Assembly (NCBI GenBank): GCA_930367215.1
Contig: OV884059.1
Coordinates: 19,306,945-19,370,944 of the forward strand
From: Pollenia angustigena
Taxonomy: Eukaryota; Arthropoda; Insecta; Diptera; Polleniidae
Reading direction: 5' to 3'
Length of the DNA: 64,000 nt
The notes under the pieces were generated by a model. The model searched no databases. It had not been told where the DNA came from and worked only from the letters and a program-made list of their open reading frames with translations. Positions 43,612-55,340 of the stretch are shown here, piece by piece. The first letter of the stretch is position 1. Each line of letters opens with the position of its first letter. The translations under genes and the position numbers were made by a program.

Positions 43612-44677
43612 AAGGGCCGATGTTGAATGTTAACCACACCTAAACGTCAAGTTTTTTTCTGCATTTCATTTGACATTTCTCAATTTCCGACTAACTCAAT
43701 TTGAACCATGGAAATATACACAATCGAGCAACGCGTTAAAGTTATTCAGGCTTATTATGAAAATGGGCGTTCAAATCAAAATGCATATCGTGCGCTTTCG
43801 GTCAATTTAATCCTTCAAATGTGCGTACAATCGGAACAATTGTGCAAAAATTTGAGCACTATCTTGGCGATAGTGTGGCTGAAGAGCCGTCCACCTCAAC
43901 TCGTCGTCGTGCCCAACAATTGCACCTCTCACGCTCGTCGTTGATGAACATTATGCATAAAGACTTGTATTTACACGCTTTACAATGTGCAATGGACTCA
44001 AGATCTAAAGCCACTTGACCATTCCAAACATGGTCAATGGTCAGAATGGTGGCAAGAAATGGCAACAGTGGATGATAAATTTTCGAAGAAAATCATCTTC
44101 AGTGATAAGGCACATTTCACCTCAGTGGATTCGTCAATAAACAGAATTGCCGCATTTGGGCGAATGAGAATCCAAGAGTGATTGTCGAAAAACCAATGCA
44201 CCAACAAAGTGTGACTGTTTGGTTGGCGGTTAATGGGCTGGCGGCATCATCGGGCCGTATTTTTTCCAAAATGAGACCGGTCAGGCAGTTACTGTGAATG
44301 GTGTTCGCTATCGTGAGATGATAACGAACTTTTTATGGCCCAAATTGGAAGATATGGATGTGGACGATATGTGGTTTCAACATGACGGCGCCAATTGCCG
44401 CCAAGATCATTTGATTTGGCACCGTTGAACTTCTTTTTATGGGATTAGTTGAAAGAAAAGGTGTACGTCGATAAGCGAGCAACAATTCAAGAGTTAAAGG
44501 ATAATATAATTCGGCACATTAACGGCAAAGAACCTGAAATTATGCCTCAGCGTCATCGAAAATTTCGACCATCGGATGGAGATGTGCCGCCGAGGTCACC
44601 AACATTATCATAATAAAAAGAAATGACAATAATTTCCTAAATAATTTGTGTTTTATTCAAAATTAACATTGGCCCTT
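43612..44677 (+). mobile_element. Decayed mariner-type element
   Basis: The ends AAGGGCCGATGTTGAATGTT and the inverse of AAGGGCCAATGTTAATTTTG bound a broken transposase. Codons start at 43708 (MEIYTIEQRVKVIQAYYENG) and resume after frameshifts: VRTIGTIVQKFEHYLGDSVA, then FSKKIIFSDKAHFTSVDSSI (first catalytic Asp), MWFQHDGANCR (second Asp) and PRSFDLAPLNFF (position of the third). It resembles the same broad family as the deleted copy at 26416-27022 but is a different lineage. Several indels and stops make it dead. Confidence 0.8.
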
Positions 44678-44739
44678 AAAATTTAACGAGAATCATGCAA
44701 AACTTTTTGTTCAAGCCATATTTAGTAAATAATTTTTTC

Positions 44740-45470
44740 CGTATGGTATAACAAACACCGGCTATGCCGACAGAAGCTGCTCTACGTAGCAGGCCTTCGG
44801 TTGGGAACAAGGCCGAATTTACGAGCTTTTAATAGCGAAGCCGGTGTATGTTATTCAATAGAGGAGAAAATCCTTGCCCTTCGGGATTTTAAAATTCGGG
44901 ATTTAGAGATTCCGATGCTGATTTTGATATTTTGGGGTTATGAAATTAGAGAATTTGATACTATCCCGTTTTTTATGTATGGTAAACGTATGCAAAATAT
45001 ATTCTGTATAATAAAAATGAAATGTTGTCTGTTGCTGATCGCATAACTTGAGAACGGCTTGACCGATTTGGACGATTTTTTCTTAAAAAATTATCGCCAG
45101 GGTCCAACTTAGGTTTTAACGGAAATAAAATTTTGCCCCGCCCACTTTTTTCGATTTACCTAAAGTCCGAAAACTGCTCCATCGATTTGACTAATTTTTT
45201 TTTCAAATGTTCGTATTAATCCATTTTAAGTTTTCATCGAAAGAAAAATTTACCATGCCTACTTTTACGCCCACTTTTTTTATTTATTTGACCGATTTGG
45301 ACGATTTTTTCTTTAAAATAATCGCCATGATCAAACTTAGGTTTTTACGTAAAGAAAATATTGCCCCGCCCCCTTTTACGCCCACTTTTTTCGATTACCC
45401 TAAAATCAGAAAACGGCTCCATCGATCATTAGTAATCAGCTACCGAGCGAAGCCGGGGCGACCAGCTAGT
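44740..45470 (+). mobile_element. Helitron 3' part, ending CTAG/T
   Basis: The segment ends ACCGAGCGAAGCCGGGGCGACCAGCTAG at 45469, followed by T. A GC-rich near-terminal stretch followed by CTAG is the normal Helitron 3' end, with insertion next to T. Upstream are two imperfect copies of a block with ACCGATTTGGACGATTTTTT and TTGCCCCGCCC. The 5' boundary is uncertain; 44740 is where similarity to the 83-bp repeats at 39.95-40.35 kb begins. No Rep/helicase is present, so it is non-autonomous. Confidence 0.7.
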
Positions 45471-48400
45471 AATAGGATAAAATTTGCTTCGATTAAAATT
45501 TTTGTTTGAATTGAAAAATGAAATACCTACCTAAGTCTCAAACAATTTATTTTGGATTTATTTTATTACAAACTTTTGGGAGGTTAATTCATATTAAATA
45601 AGCCAACAATATCAAAATGAAATATGTCCAAGTAGCGCGCTGGTTATAAGTATTTTTTTTTTATGTTGTAGATAGATCTTGTTTCAGAATTATGTATGTA
45701 TGTATGTATGTATGTAAGTTTTGAATGTATGTACACACTTAAGCAGCATAACAATTGCTTTATCTAAAAAAAGTGCTGGTTAAAATAAACTGTACAATTT
45801 TTTACTTTATAGACACGTAAACAAGTTATGGGGATGGAAAGTTTAAGATCTTCCATCAACATCAAGGATGTTGGTCCATTATCAAAAATAATAAGATAAT
45901 ACCTATGTATGTACATAAGTACCTACATAATAGGGAAAAGTTAATTAAAATCAAAATCTTTAAAAGATTTTTATTATAATTAGTTTAAGCCTTGAAATAA
46001 AACTAAAATGTAAATTCTCTATTGCTTAATAGAGCAGCATTACTAGCATGAACACTGTAAACATTTAGATAACCGACTTTCTAAAAATAAATCCAACCAA
46101 TACACACAGCAACAACAATAACGGCAACGACAACAATCATGGCTGCAACGACGAACGACGATACACTGCAAACACAAGGTTCGTACAAAACGACGACCAC
46201 AAACAGAAAATAATAATAATAAACAAAATACTAGTTGTTGTTGACGTCAAACAAAAACAGAACACACAAGAAAAAAACATGAAATAAAACAATGAGAATT
46301 TTTTATTGAAAATGACAAATAAAACAATAATGTTATAGGTACCTATGTAACAAATTTCCGTTTTTAGAAAATGGAAATTTTTTAATTTTAGAGTTTTTAA
46401 TTAAATAGGTAGGTAGGTTCCTAAAAAGATTCCCAAGGATTCTTTTTGTTAAATAAAATTATTCAACTTATTCTTCTTTCCACAAAACGAAACCAAGTTA
46501 CATTAAAAAAAAATTACGTAATTTAAAATTTTCCATTATTTGATTCGTGGCTTTGTTTAATGATTTTTTCATTAAGCAAAGGAAACGATTAAATACGAAC
46601 ACAGCAACCATAACCTTCGTATGTGTTTTCAGTTTTTCTGCGATAAAACAATAAAAACAATCGCATGCACTACATTAAAATTAAATTTCAACAACAGCAA
46701 CAACAACATCGTTGAAAACACTAATAACATTCATAAGAAAACAACCAACAAGCGAACCTGACACAAAAATACACTGTGAAAATGTGTGTTCGTAAGTAAA
46801 ACTATTTAACGCTGGTATTGTTGTTGCTGTTTCAATGTGTGTCTGCATAAAATTAATGGAAATAACTTGTTAAAGAAAATAAATGTATGGAAAACACTTT
46901 AAGTACACGACAAAGAAGAAAATCTATGAATTGATGAACGACATCAGCAAATCTTAACCTCCAAGCAAAACCCAAAGACATCAAATTAAAAAAAAAAACA
47001 GCAAAAAAAATTAAAACATGTTTCCCACTCTCCTCTCGATAATAAAAAGAAACGAAACAGTAAAAAAAAAATACTCTAAAAACTAATTGTTGGCTCTGGT
47101 CTGATGGTCGTTTGATACGAATGTACACACAGAGAATCTGCGATAATGTGCAAATAATAAAATACAACACAAAACAGAAAAAAAAAACTAAAATGAAAAA
47201 AAAAACAAAAAATTTCACTTTGCAGACACTTAAAACTGATAAATAAAAAAAAAAAAAAAACAAAAAACAGATCTTGATTACATTAAACTTTTTTCAAACC
47301 CATTATTTCCCAATAAAACTAAAGCCGCCCAAGCTTATTTTAGTATCAAAAGAAAGCTTAGAGTTTAAATTATCTTTTTTATGCAAAAAATATTTACTAA
47401 ATCCCTGTCTTAGTCCTTAGAAAATTGTTTAAAAATGTTATAATTTTCTATATAATTCAACTAATTATCAAAAGAATTTCAATATGGCCACGACAGCTGT
47501 CGTATTAAAAAAACAAAAAAACAAACGTCGTCATACAAAAGAGAATTTACGCTCTTTCTCGCTAAGAGACACACACACGAAAAAGAAACAATAATTAAAA
47601 ACAAAACAAAAACTAAGAGAGTCATAATGTAATCACATGAACAACAAGAAATGTAACCACGCGTCTCGAAACTAAAATGTGTGTGTTTTACTTCAAACTC
47701 TTAAATATTTAACATGGCGTCTTTATGTTATTACCAAGAAAAAATGTAAATAACAGTTATGTTATACTCATTGTAATGTTAAGTTTACCTTTAAAATGTT
47801 ATTTATTTCTAAAGCATTTTTGTTTTAAGTATCTCTCTTTATTCTAGTTTTTGTTTTGATTTTTTCCTACAAGCAAAAGACGCTTGAAAGCGAAATGTCA
47901 AACAGCCAAATGATCACTCACATGTTTTGACATTTCTACAAATCAAACAAATTTATCACTCTCATTTTATATATATGTACATACATACATACCTACATAT
48001 GTATATTTGTTTATATGTTTAGGTTTTTTATAACACTGTTCATTTATTCTCTCCAACATATTTTGTATATTATTTTAATTCTCTTCCATATTTATTTATT
48101 TTGTTTGTTAATTTTTCTTTTCTTTGTTTTTGCCGGAAGTTCACTTGTTTTTATTTTGCTCTTTAACAGTTGATTGGACTAAAGCTGTTGTGTTATTTTT
48201 TTGTTTTTCTTTTGTTACATGAACTCCATGTTTTTTATTCGTTTTTTCGTACTATTTTCTGTTTTCTTAATTCCTTCTTATTTTCATTTGTGACTAAACA
48301 TTTAAAGCAGCTGTTGCTTGTTTTGTTCGTTAAATATACGAGCACGTCTGCTAGCGTTCGTGTGTTTGTCTTCTTTTTGTTTTATTGATTTTATACTCTC

Positions 48401-49430
48401 TTACTCTCTATTATTTTCATTTGTTGGCTGTTAATAATTGATGTTTTGTTGCACGTTATTTTCGAAAGTCTGTACTTATTATTTTTATTATATATACATT
48501 GTTAATGCATTTGATATGTCCTTGGGTGGTAAAGGACAAACTTACTAACATTTGTCGACATAACAGTTTAGATACGCCATTTCCTATTGAAATGAGAGAG
48601 CCAGTTTGGACATATTTTTGGGCTTTTTTTATGCATTTTGCCTTAGAGAAATGGTGTGCCTACCAATACGTATACTTAATGGAAAATATTTATTTTATTT
48701 TAATTATTTTAACTTTCTAAACAATATTTAAATGGCCAATTGTTTAAATATTATTTGCGATTTGTTGCTTAGCAATTAGCAAATAAGATCTGTAAAAAAT
48801 CATTTTAAAAATATTTACACAATGTTTTGTCTAATTAAAAAAGTTTTCCATTTGTCCGCTGTGGACAAAACATGCATATCCCTCTATAACTCAACATCTT
48901 AAAATTACAAATTTTCAATTAATTCACATAGAGGTTAAAGCTAAATACCTACGTTCATAATCAAAAAAACTATTTCGTTTTTTCTTCTATCGTTTTTCTT
49001 CCCAAAGCATTTCATTTATTTTCCCTTCATTTTTAGAACAAAAATTTAACTAAAATTTTTCAAAAAATGTAACTTAAGTTGAGTCAACTAGAACTTCAGC
49101 AGAAATTTGTATGAAATTGTTTCTGACGTTTAAAATAATTTTACTAAATTTTGAATGAAAATTTTAACATTATGTTGTAAAAACTTATAATAAAAGCACA
49201 ATATTGATGTGGCTAAAATTTGCAAACGGTTTCGTAATGCAAAATGTGTGTAGTTACAAAAGAAATTGTTGCTCTATTATGAACACCAAGTGAAAATGTT
49301 TTTTTGATTGTGAACGAAGCTTAAAATTTAAAAAAATATTAAAAAAAATTTTTTTTTAAAGAAGTAATTTGATAAAAACGGAGTATGTCCTACAGGCAAC
49401 AACGAGCAACAAGGGAAAGGAAAATTAAAA
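45471..49430. other. TE-poor interval with CAA-rich, possible host 5' UTR sequence
   Basis: I find no terminal repeats or transposon proteins over almost 4 kb, unlike the rest of the window. 46100-46800 is rich in CAACAACA/CAGCAACA/ACGACGAACGACG, and a GTAAGTAA donor-like site (TGTGTTC/GTAAGT) lies at about 46791. This recalls long 5' UTR exons of dipteran genes. Long poly-T-rich minus frames (46853-47263) and the frames at 48170-48388 and 48499-48720 are compositionally biased and unconvincing. A (TATG)n run is at 45691-45716. Confidence 0.35.
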
Positions 49431-49433
49431 AAG

Positions 49434-49980
49434 TTATACCTCATTGCTTTCAAAAGGAAGTCTAAGGTAAAATGTAAAAAGAAAATACACAATAATAGCC
49501 TGGTAGTGTATAAAGTCATTTCTGAAAAATTGAAGGAATAGAACTATTACAAAAAAGCTTTATAAAATACATAACTGAAATTAAGCTCATAGAATAAATT
49601 CGAAAAATTAAAAAAATATAATATAAAGTAACCTTCGGAAGGAAATAATTCCCAGTTTCTATTTGTTAAAATAGTTGAGTTAAATACATTCAATTTATAA
49701 AGTATCACTATCCAGTGTGACACAAAGAATGCTGATGAAGCCCGTAGCGGGCCAGAAAATGCATTACATTCTGCTGGTGTCTAATAATTGTAAATTTGTC
49801 TATACATAAAATATACCTCATTGCTTTCCAAAGGAAGGCTAAGGTAAAATGTAAAAAGAAAATACAATATAATAGTCTGGTAGTGTATAAAGTCATTTCT
49901 GAAAAATTGAAGGAATAAAACTATTACAAAAAAGCTTTATAAAATACATAACTGAAATTTAGCTCATAGAATAAATTTAT
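49434..49980. repeat. Duplicated 165-bp segment, 377-bp spacing
   Basis: 49436-49600 and 49813-49977 are near-identical (ATACCTCATTGCTTTC to AGCTCATAGAATAAATT), with 212 bp between. The spacer has CTGATGA, then a GCCCG-TAG-CGGGC hairpin, then GAAA two bases later. A partial tandem copy with such a hairpin recalls the terminal organisation of Penelope-like elements, but no protein is present. Confidence 0.6.
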
Positions 49981-50290
49981 ATTAGATCAGATAAGAAGAG
50001 TGAAAACTCTTGAAAAAGTTTTTTGTTTTCGAGTAGCATAAATCTACGAAGCATATCTCACACAGAAAGATTAAATTTTACATATTTTGGATAGTTGCGT
50101 CGTATTCTTTTTCGCCCATTGAGGCCAGTGATCGACTTGATTCTGGCGGGTTTCTTGCAAAGGCAAGTGTTGCGGAGATTTTCTATCCGTTTTTGCTTGG
50201 ATTTAACCTTATAAAAGTCGGCGTGTAAGGGTGTGTTAAGTACTCATCCTACATAGAGATTCGCTAACTTCTAGGCGAAGGTTTCTCGAT

Positions 50291-53159
50291 AACATAATTA
50301 GGCTTGCCAGCCGTACTTTATAAAAAAGTATTGTACGTTATTTCGAGTAATTGTACTCTACTTTATGAGAATAAAAAAGTACGCGAAAATACTTTATTTC
50401 GCATGATTAGATTTATCTAGAATTCAAAATAGATTCAGGTTATATTAGTCAGGGTTTTATTAGTCATAAAAGTATAATATGTACTTTAGACTGGTCGCAT
50501 CTTGTATGGGATTTTTTTTTAATTTAATTGTTTGCGCTGCTCAAAATATGAGGTTTGGTGTAAGAAATCATGCTCTAATTTTTCAGGTCAATCCGACGGT
50601 GCCTAGCCATGCCGGGTGGGGCCCAAAGTTCCCCATATTATAAAAAAAAACATCTTTTCTATCAGATCTTTATAGTTATACTAGTTGAAAAGCCGAAAAT
50701 CAAAAATATGGCTTCGTTACGATCTTCCGCAGAGAAAGTACTTTAAGTGTGCCAAATTTCAGCTTCCTATGTCATCAGATGGCTTCAGAAAGTTGCGGAA
50801 AGAATAGGACATACATGCAAAAATCCTGACATACTAAGAAATTATATATTGTATAGACAGATTAACATATGTTCGCGCAACTCAAAAACGCTTTAGCTTA
50901 TTGAAAAACTAAAAAAAACCGAAATTACGCAATAAAATTTACTTTAAGAAAGGTAAAACGTTTTTCTTATATGCGCAGTCGTATTAGAAACATAATTTTT
51001 TATCTGGAAAAAAAATAATTTTTTTATTAAAATTTCGGAATTTTTGTTTTTAAAAATTCATAAAAAATTCAAAAATGCAGCTATGCTTCTAATTTTATGC
51101 AGACATATAAAAAACAACATTGCAAACAAAACAAGCTAGAAATGATTAAAATCTGTGAACAACTTTTGATTTTATGTATTCACAAAAGATGTGGCGGTTT
51201 AATAAAATTCTTAAATTAATTAAAATTTTTCGTTTTTTGTGAATACATAAAATCAAAAGTTGTTAACAGATTTTAATCATTTATAGCTTGTTTTGTTTGC
51301 AATGTTGTTTTTTATATGACTGCATAAAATTAGAAGCATAGCTGCATTTTTCAATTTTATTATGTTTTTTTTTAGTTTATGTTTTTTTAGTTTATGTTTT
51401 TTTAGTTTTTCAATAAGCTAAAGCGTTTTTGAGTTACGCGAATATATGTTGTGCAACCTCCTTAATTTTCTAAATAACGGTAAATCTTGAAAACCAAAGC
51501 AAACATAAAGAAAAAAATTTAACTTTCTTAAAGTAAATTTTAATGCGGAATTTCGGTTTTTTTTAGTTTTTCAATAAGCTAAAGCGTTTTTGAGTTACGC
51601 GAACATATGTTGTGCAACCTCCTTAATTTTTGAAATAACGGTATATCTCGAAAACCAAAGCTAACCTAACAAAACGGCTCACACCACTGGATTCAGCGAC
51701 CCCGAATTAGGTTAAAAATCTTTCATCGTTTCATACTAAAATATAAAACAGCAAATACTTTAATCTATCTATACAATTTATAATTTCTTAGTATGTCAGG
51801 ATGTTTGCATGTATGTCCTATTCTTTCCGCAACTTTCTGAAGCCATCTGATGACATAGGAAGCTGAAATTTGGCAAACTTGAAGTACTTTCTCTGCGGAA
51901 GATCGTAACGAAGCCATATTTTTGATTTTCGGCTTTTCAACTAGTATAACTATAAAGATCTGATAGAAAAGATGTTTTTTTTATGATATGGGGAACTTTG
52001 GGCCCCACCCGGCACGGCTAGGCACCGTCGGATTGACCTGAAAAATTAGATCATGATTTCTTACACCAAACCTCATATTTTAAGCAGTGCAAACAATTAA
52101 ATTTAAAAAAAAAATAGCGACCAGTCTAATGTACTTATTGTACAAGTTTTTTTTTCGAAAAACTAAAGAACAACTAATTAATATTAGTCAGGGCCATTTG
52201 TTGATGTTTTTTTATATTGGCAGGACGATTTTTCGAAAAAAAAAAATAATCAGACAGCACTATTCACTTGCTTGTTTTGTTTGAGTACAATAACTGCCTG
52301 TTTTTAAAACACGAGTGCAAAACTCTTTCAAAATACTGCCTGCTTTTAGATCGCGAGCACAAAAGTGACTCGTTTAACTAACATTTAAAACAAAATTTCA
52401 AAATGTCCATTCCTTAAGGGGGCTCCCATACAAAATGTTTAATACAGACTAGAAATATATTAAAGAAAACGTACCATAACAGCCAAGGAGTAGCCTTAAC
52501 AATTTCTCGAGACATACTTGCCCCTTATCACCACTTCTTAAGGGGGCTCCCATACAAATTTTGCGTTTTAAGAAATATTTAAATTAATTAAAATTTTTCG
52601 TATTTGTGAATAAAATCAAAAGTTCTTAACAGATTTTAATCATTTATAATATACAGCTTGGTTTGTTTGAAGCTTTGTTTTTTATATGTCTGGAAAAAAT
52701 TAGAAGCATATCTGTAATTTGTTACAGATCTTTAACAAACAAAAATTTCGAAATGTTGCTAAAAAATAATTTTTGTGGCCAAATTAAAAATATGTTTCTA
52801 AAACGACTGCGCATGTTAAAAAAAATTTAACGTTTAAAGGCAATTTTATTGCGATTTTCGTTTTTTTTTAGTTATTTCAGTAAACTGAACCGTTTTTGAA
52901 CCGGTATTGGATTCAGCGTACCCGAATTATGTTAAAACGCCAGTTGCCCGGCTTGTCTCAAAAAAAAAAAAGTGTCAAATTTTAGCACAGTGTAATTTTT
53001 TGATAAGTCTTGCGAAAAGCAATAAAAAACGTTTTTAAATATAACAATAAAAAGAAATTAATTTGTACTTTATATTTATACTGTGTAATTTTATTTCTTA
53101 ACCTTTAATAATCAATGTACTTTAATTGCAACAAAAAAGTTGGGAACCCTAAACATAAT
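50291..53159. mobile_element. Non-autonomous hAT element, TSD AACATAAT, hosting a fold-back
   Basis: Ends TAGGCTTGCCAGCC (50299) and the inverse of TAGGGTTCCCAACT (to 53151), flanked by AACATAAT. Its own DNA is about 1.2 kb after removal of the fold-back inserted at 50487. GTACTTT/AAAGTAC motifs recur near the left end, as subterminal sites do in hAT elements. Part of 52150-53000 resembles internal fold-back text and may be a further damaged copy. Confidence 0.8.
50479..52136. mobile_element. Fold-back element B, TSD ATGTACTT, TAGACTGG ends
   Basis: 1642 bp (50487-52128) between ATGTACTT repeats. The arms are inverse copies of one another from TAGACTGGTCGC inward and are homologous to fold-back A (same TTCCGCAACTTTCTGAAGCC, CAACATATGTTCGCG and GAGTTACGCGAA blocks). 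It has fewer internal tandem units and a shorter body. No coding capacity. Confidence 0.9.
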
Positions 53160-54521
53160 GGACCTTGATTTATTTGCATTCGCTCTTATAAATTAACTAA
53201 AGTTAGACATTGTTACGTCTAAAGCCTAGTACTCTGTTCAAATTTGTGAAAAATGTTGAGCAACATTAATTATTCCACACGAAAATTTTGACATTTATCA
53301 ATGTTACCAATCTTGCGAGTTTGCACACTTTGAAGTTTTATTCAAAGTATGCGACATTATTTCGTGTATGTAAACAAACCCAACATGTATTTAACTAAAA
53401 TTATTTTTTTTAATAAAAAAGAAAGTAAATATGAATAAAAATCTGTTACCGGTTGTGTTATTTTAAATTTTTATTTCTTATTTAATAATCAGTTCATACT
53501 TTTTTGCTTTTGCTTAAAATTCCACGTGAAATAAGTGCAGCTTACATTATTTCGCAGTTGTAAAAAAATGGTGCCAGACACATTTTGGAACTTTTTCACA
53601 AAATGATCAGAGTACAACTCTATCAACATTATTTCATAGATATTCCGCACACGTTTTTTCATATGCATTTTGACAGCATTTCACGTTAAATGTTGAACAG
53701 AGTACCAGGCTTAACTAGTAACTCTCAACCAAAAAATATAAAATAGCAGTATTATAAATTTGCTGGAGGCTGTAAAAAAAAAGATTCGCTTTTCGCTCAA
53801 TGTAGTCCACAAGACAAAAACACTAAATTTCGTGTTTTACACAAATAAGTCAAAAATATTAAAAGTACTAGAATCATATCAGGACACTAACTTTACAGAT
53901 TCTCACAAAAACGAATCAAAAAAATATTTTTTATTAATTATTTATTATAACACATTTTGACTTTTTAAATTATAATGGGATCGCACTATTTATAACAATA
54001 AGAAACAAGCAGCTTATGCTTTTTTGCACTTGAGGTGAAGAACAGAGTGTATTCTGCAGGTTAAATTACTTGATAGGTCACAATAACTATTACTATGGAA
54101 ATTATTGAGAGATGACCAGTATGTTGCCTGTAGAATACTATATGTTACAGAGGGATATACCTATTCCACATTCTGAGTTTTTTCCACAATTTTCGCCAGA
54201 TTATACCAAAGTTTATGGAGACAAGTTTTCGAGAGTGCAACCTTTTGGGCCCAGAACAAAATTCTGTTATGAGGTTAGGATTCATGTAAATGTTTATATC
54301 ATCACATAAAATCCAAAAGACCGTAACTAACAATAAAAAAAAAAACAATCTAAATTAAATTTTTGATTGATTATGTTCTAAATCACAGAAATACATCTTT
54401 TCTTAAATTTTTTTTTTGGGTATGTTTACATTGCTAATGAATGCTGAAACCAAAAAGCCGTTTTAATTTTTTTTTTATCAAAAAATAAAATTTGTAAAAA
54501 CCCTAACTGTGAAAATAATGT
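53160..54521. other. AT-rich interval with one weak open frame
   Basis: 53230-53710 contains inverted text (TACTCTGTTCAAA...TGTTGAGCAACATT and TGTTGAACAGAGTACC), so it is a probable MITE of about 480 bp without confirmed duplications. The 66-codon frame 54112-54309 (MTSMLPVEYYMLQRDIPIPH, then SEFFPQFSPDYTKVYG and a GTTAGG donor-like site) is not low-complexity. It could be a small exon, but I recognise no family. Confidence 0.4.
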
Positions 54522-55340
54522 AAAGGTACGGTCACATATGGGCAAATCCTGCGTGACGAACGCTACATTCGCACGCGTTTTCTGATTGAGTCTTTCAGAA
54601 AAGATAGCTTCAACTTATATATAGTACTTAGTGACATTAATTTGTACTTACGAATGGCATATATCATAATTTCTTAGCAAGTATTTGTTGCGAAATAATT
54701 GATCACAAAGTTTTGTGACGCACGCTACAAAAAGTGGAAGTAACTTCAAAGGTTAAAGTGCGTTTTCCTAATTTTTAGCGAATTTGGCACGATAAGGTAT
54801 ACAAAATCTAATTCCTAAAAGAAAGATGACTATAAGAGAATTCTAAGCGCACTTATTTCCAGCCAAAAAATGTTGTGATTTTTTGACAAAAGCCGTGAAC
54901 CCTTTGTGACGCACGCTACAGTTTTTCTAGTAGTATTTTATTATTATATTTTATTTATTTTAACAAAACAAATTATATTTTATGAATTGCATTTCTTAAA
55001 CTAATTTCTCAACTTATGAATATCAACTTTTTTTTTAACGAAATTTATATTTTGATAAGTCTGCTGTAAGTCCTATTTTAAGCACAAAAATCACCTAAAA
55101 TAATGCTAAATTCACGTTTAACATTAAGAAATCAGCAGTGGGGTAGGATTTGTTAAAAATTATTGCATTAATGATTATTGAAATACATATTTTTTGATAT
55201 AAAAATGAAATTATACATCTAGTCTTATATTCCATTAAAAAAAATTCTTTTGACAAATTTTTGTTTGGTGGACTGTTTCTGGGATTTGCCCATATGCCAA
55301 ACAATTGTCAAATTTTGTTTGCCGGCATTTTTAAAAAATT
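54522..55340. other. Terminus TAAAGGTACGGTCACATATGG and repeated CGCACGCTACA motifs
   Basis: The TAAAGGTACGGTCACATATGG end matches, inverted, the sequence ending at 63583. TGACG(A/C)ACGCTACA occurs at about 54553, 54715 and 54905. The remaining sequence is AT-rich with no gene. Confidence 0.5.

Noticed and set aside
46853..47263. 136-codon minus frame rich in Phe
   Set aside because: Made of poly-T runs; low complexity and no domain.
48499..48720. Open frame with Trp-rich peptide as a possible host exon
   Set aside because: No recognisable family, no splice context, AT-rich tail; insufficient support.
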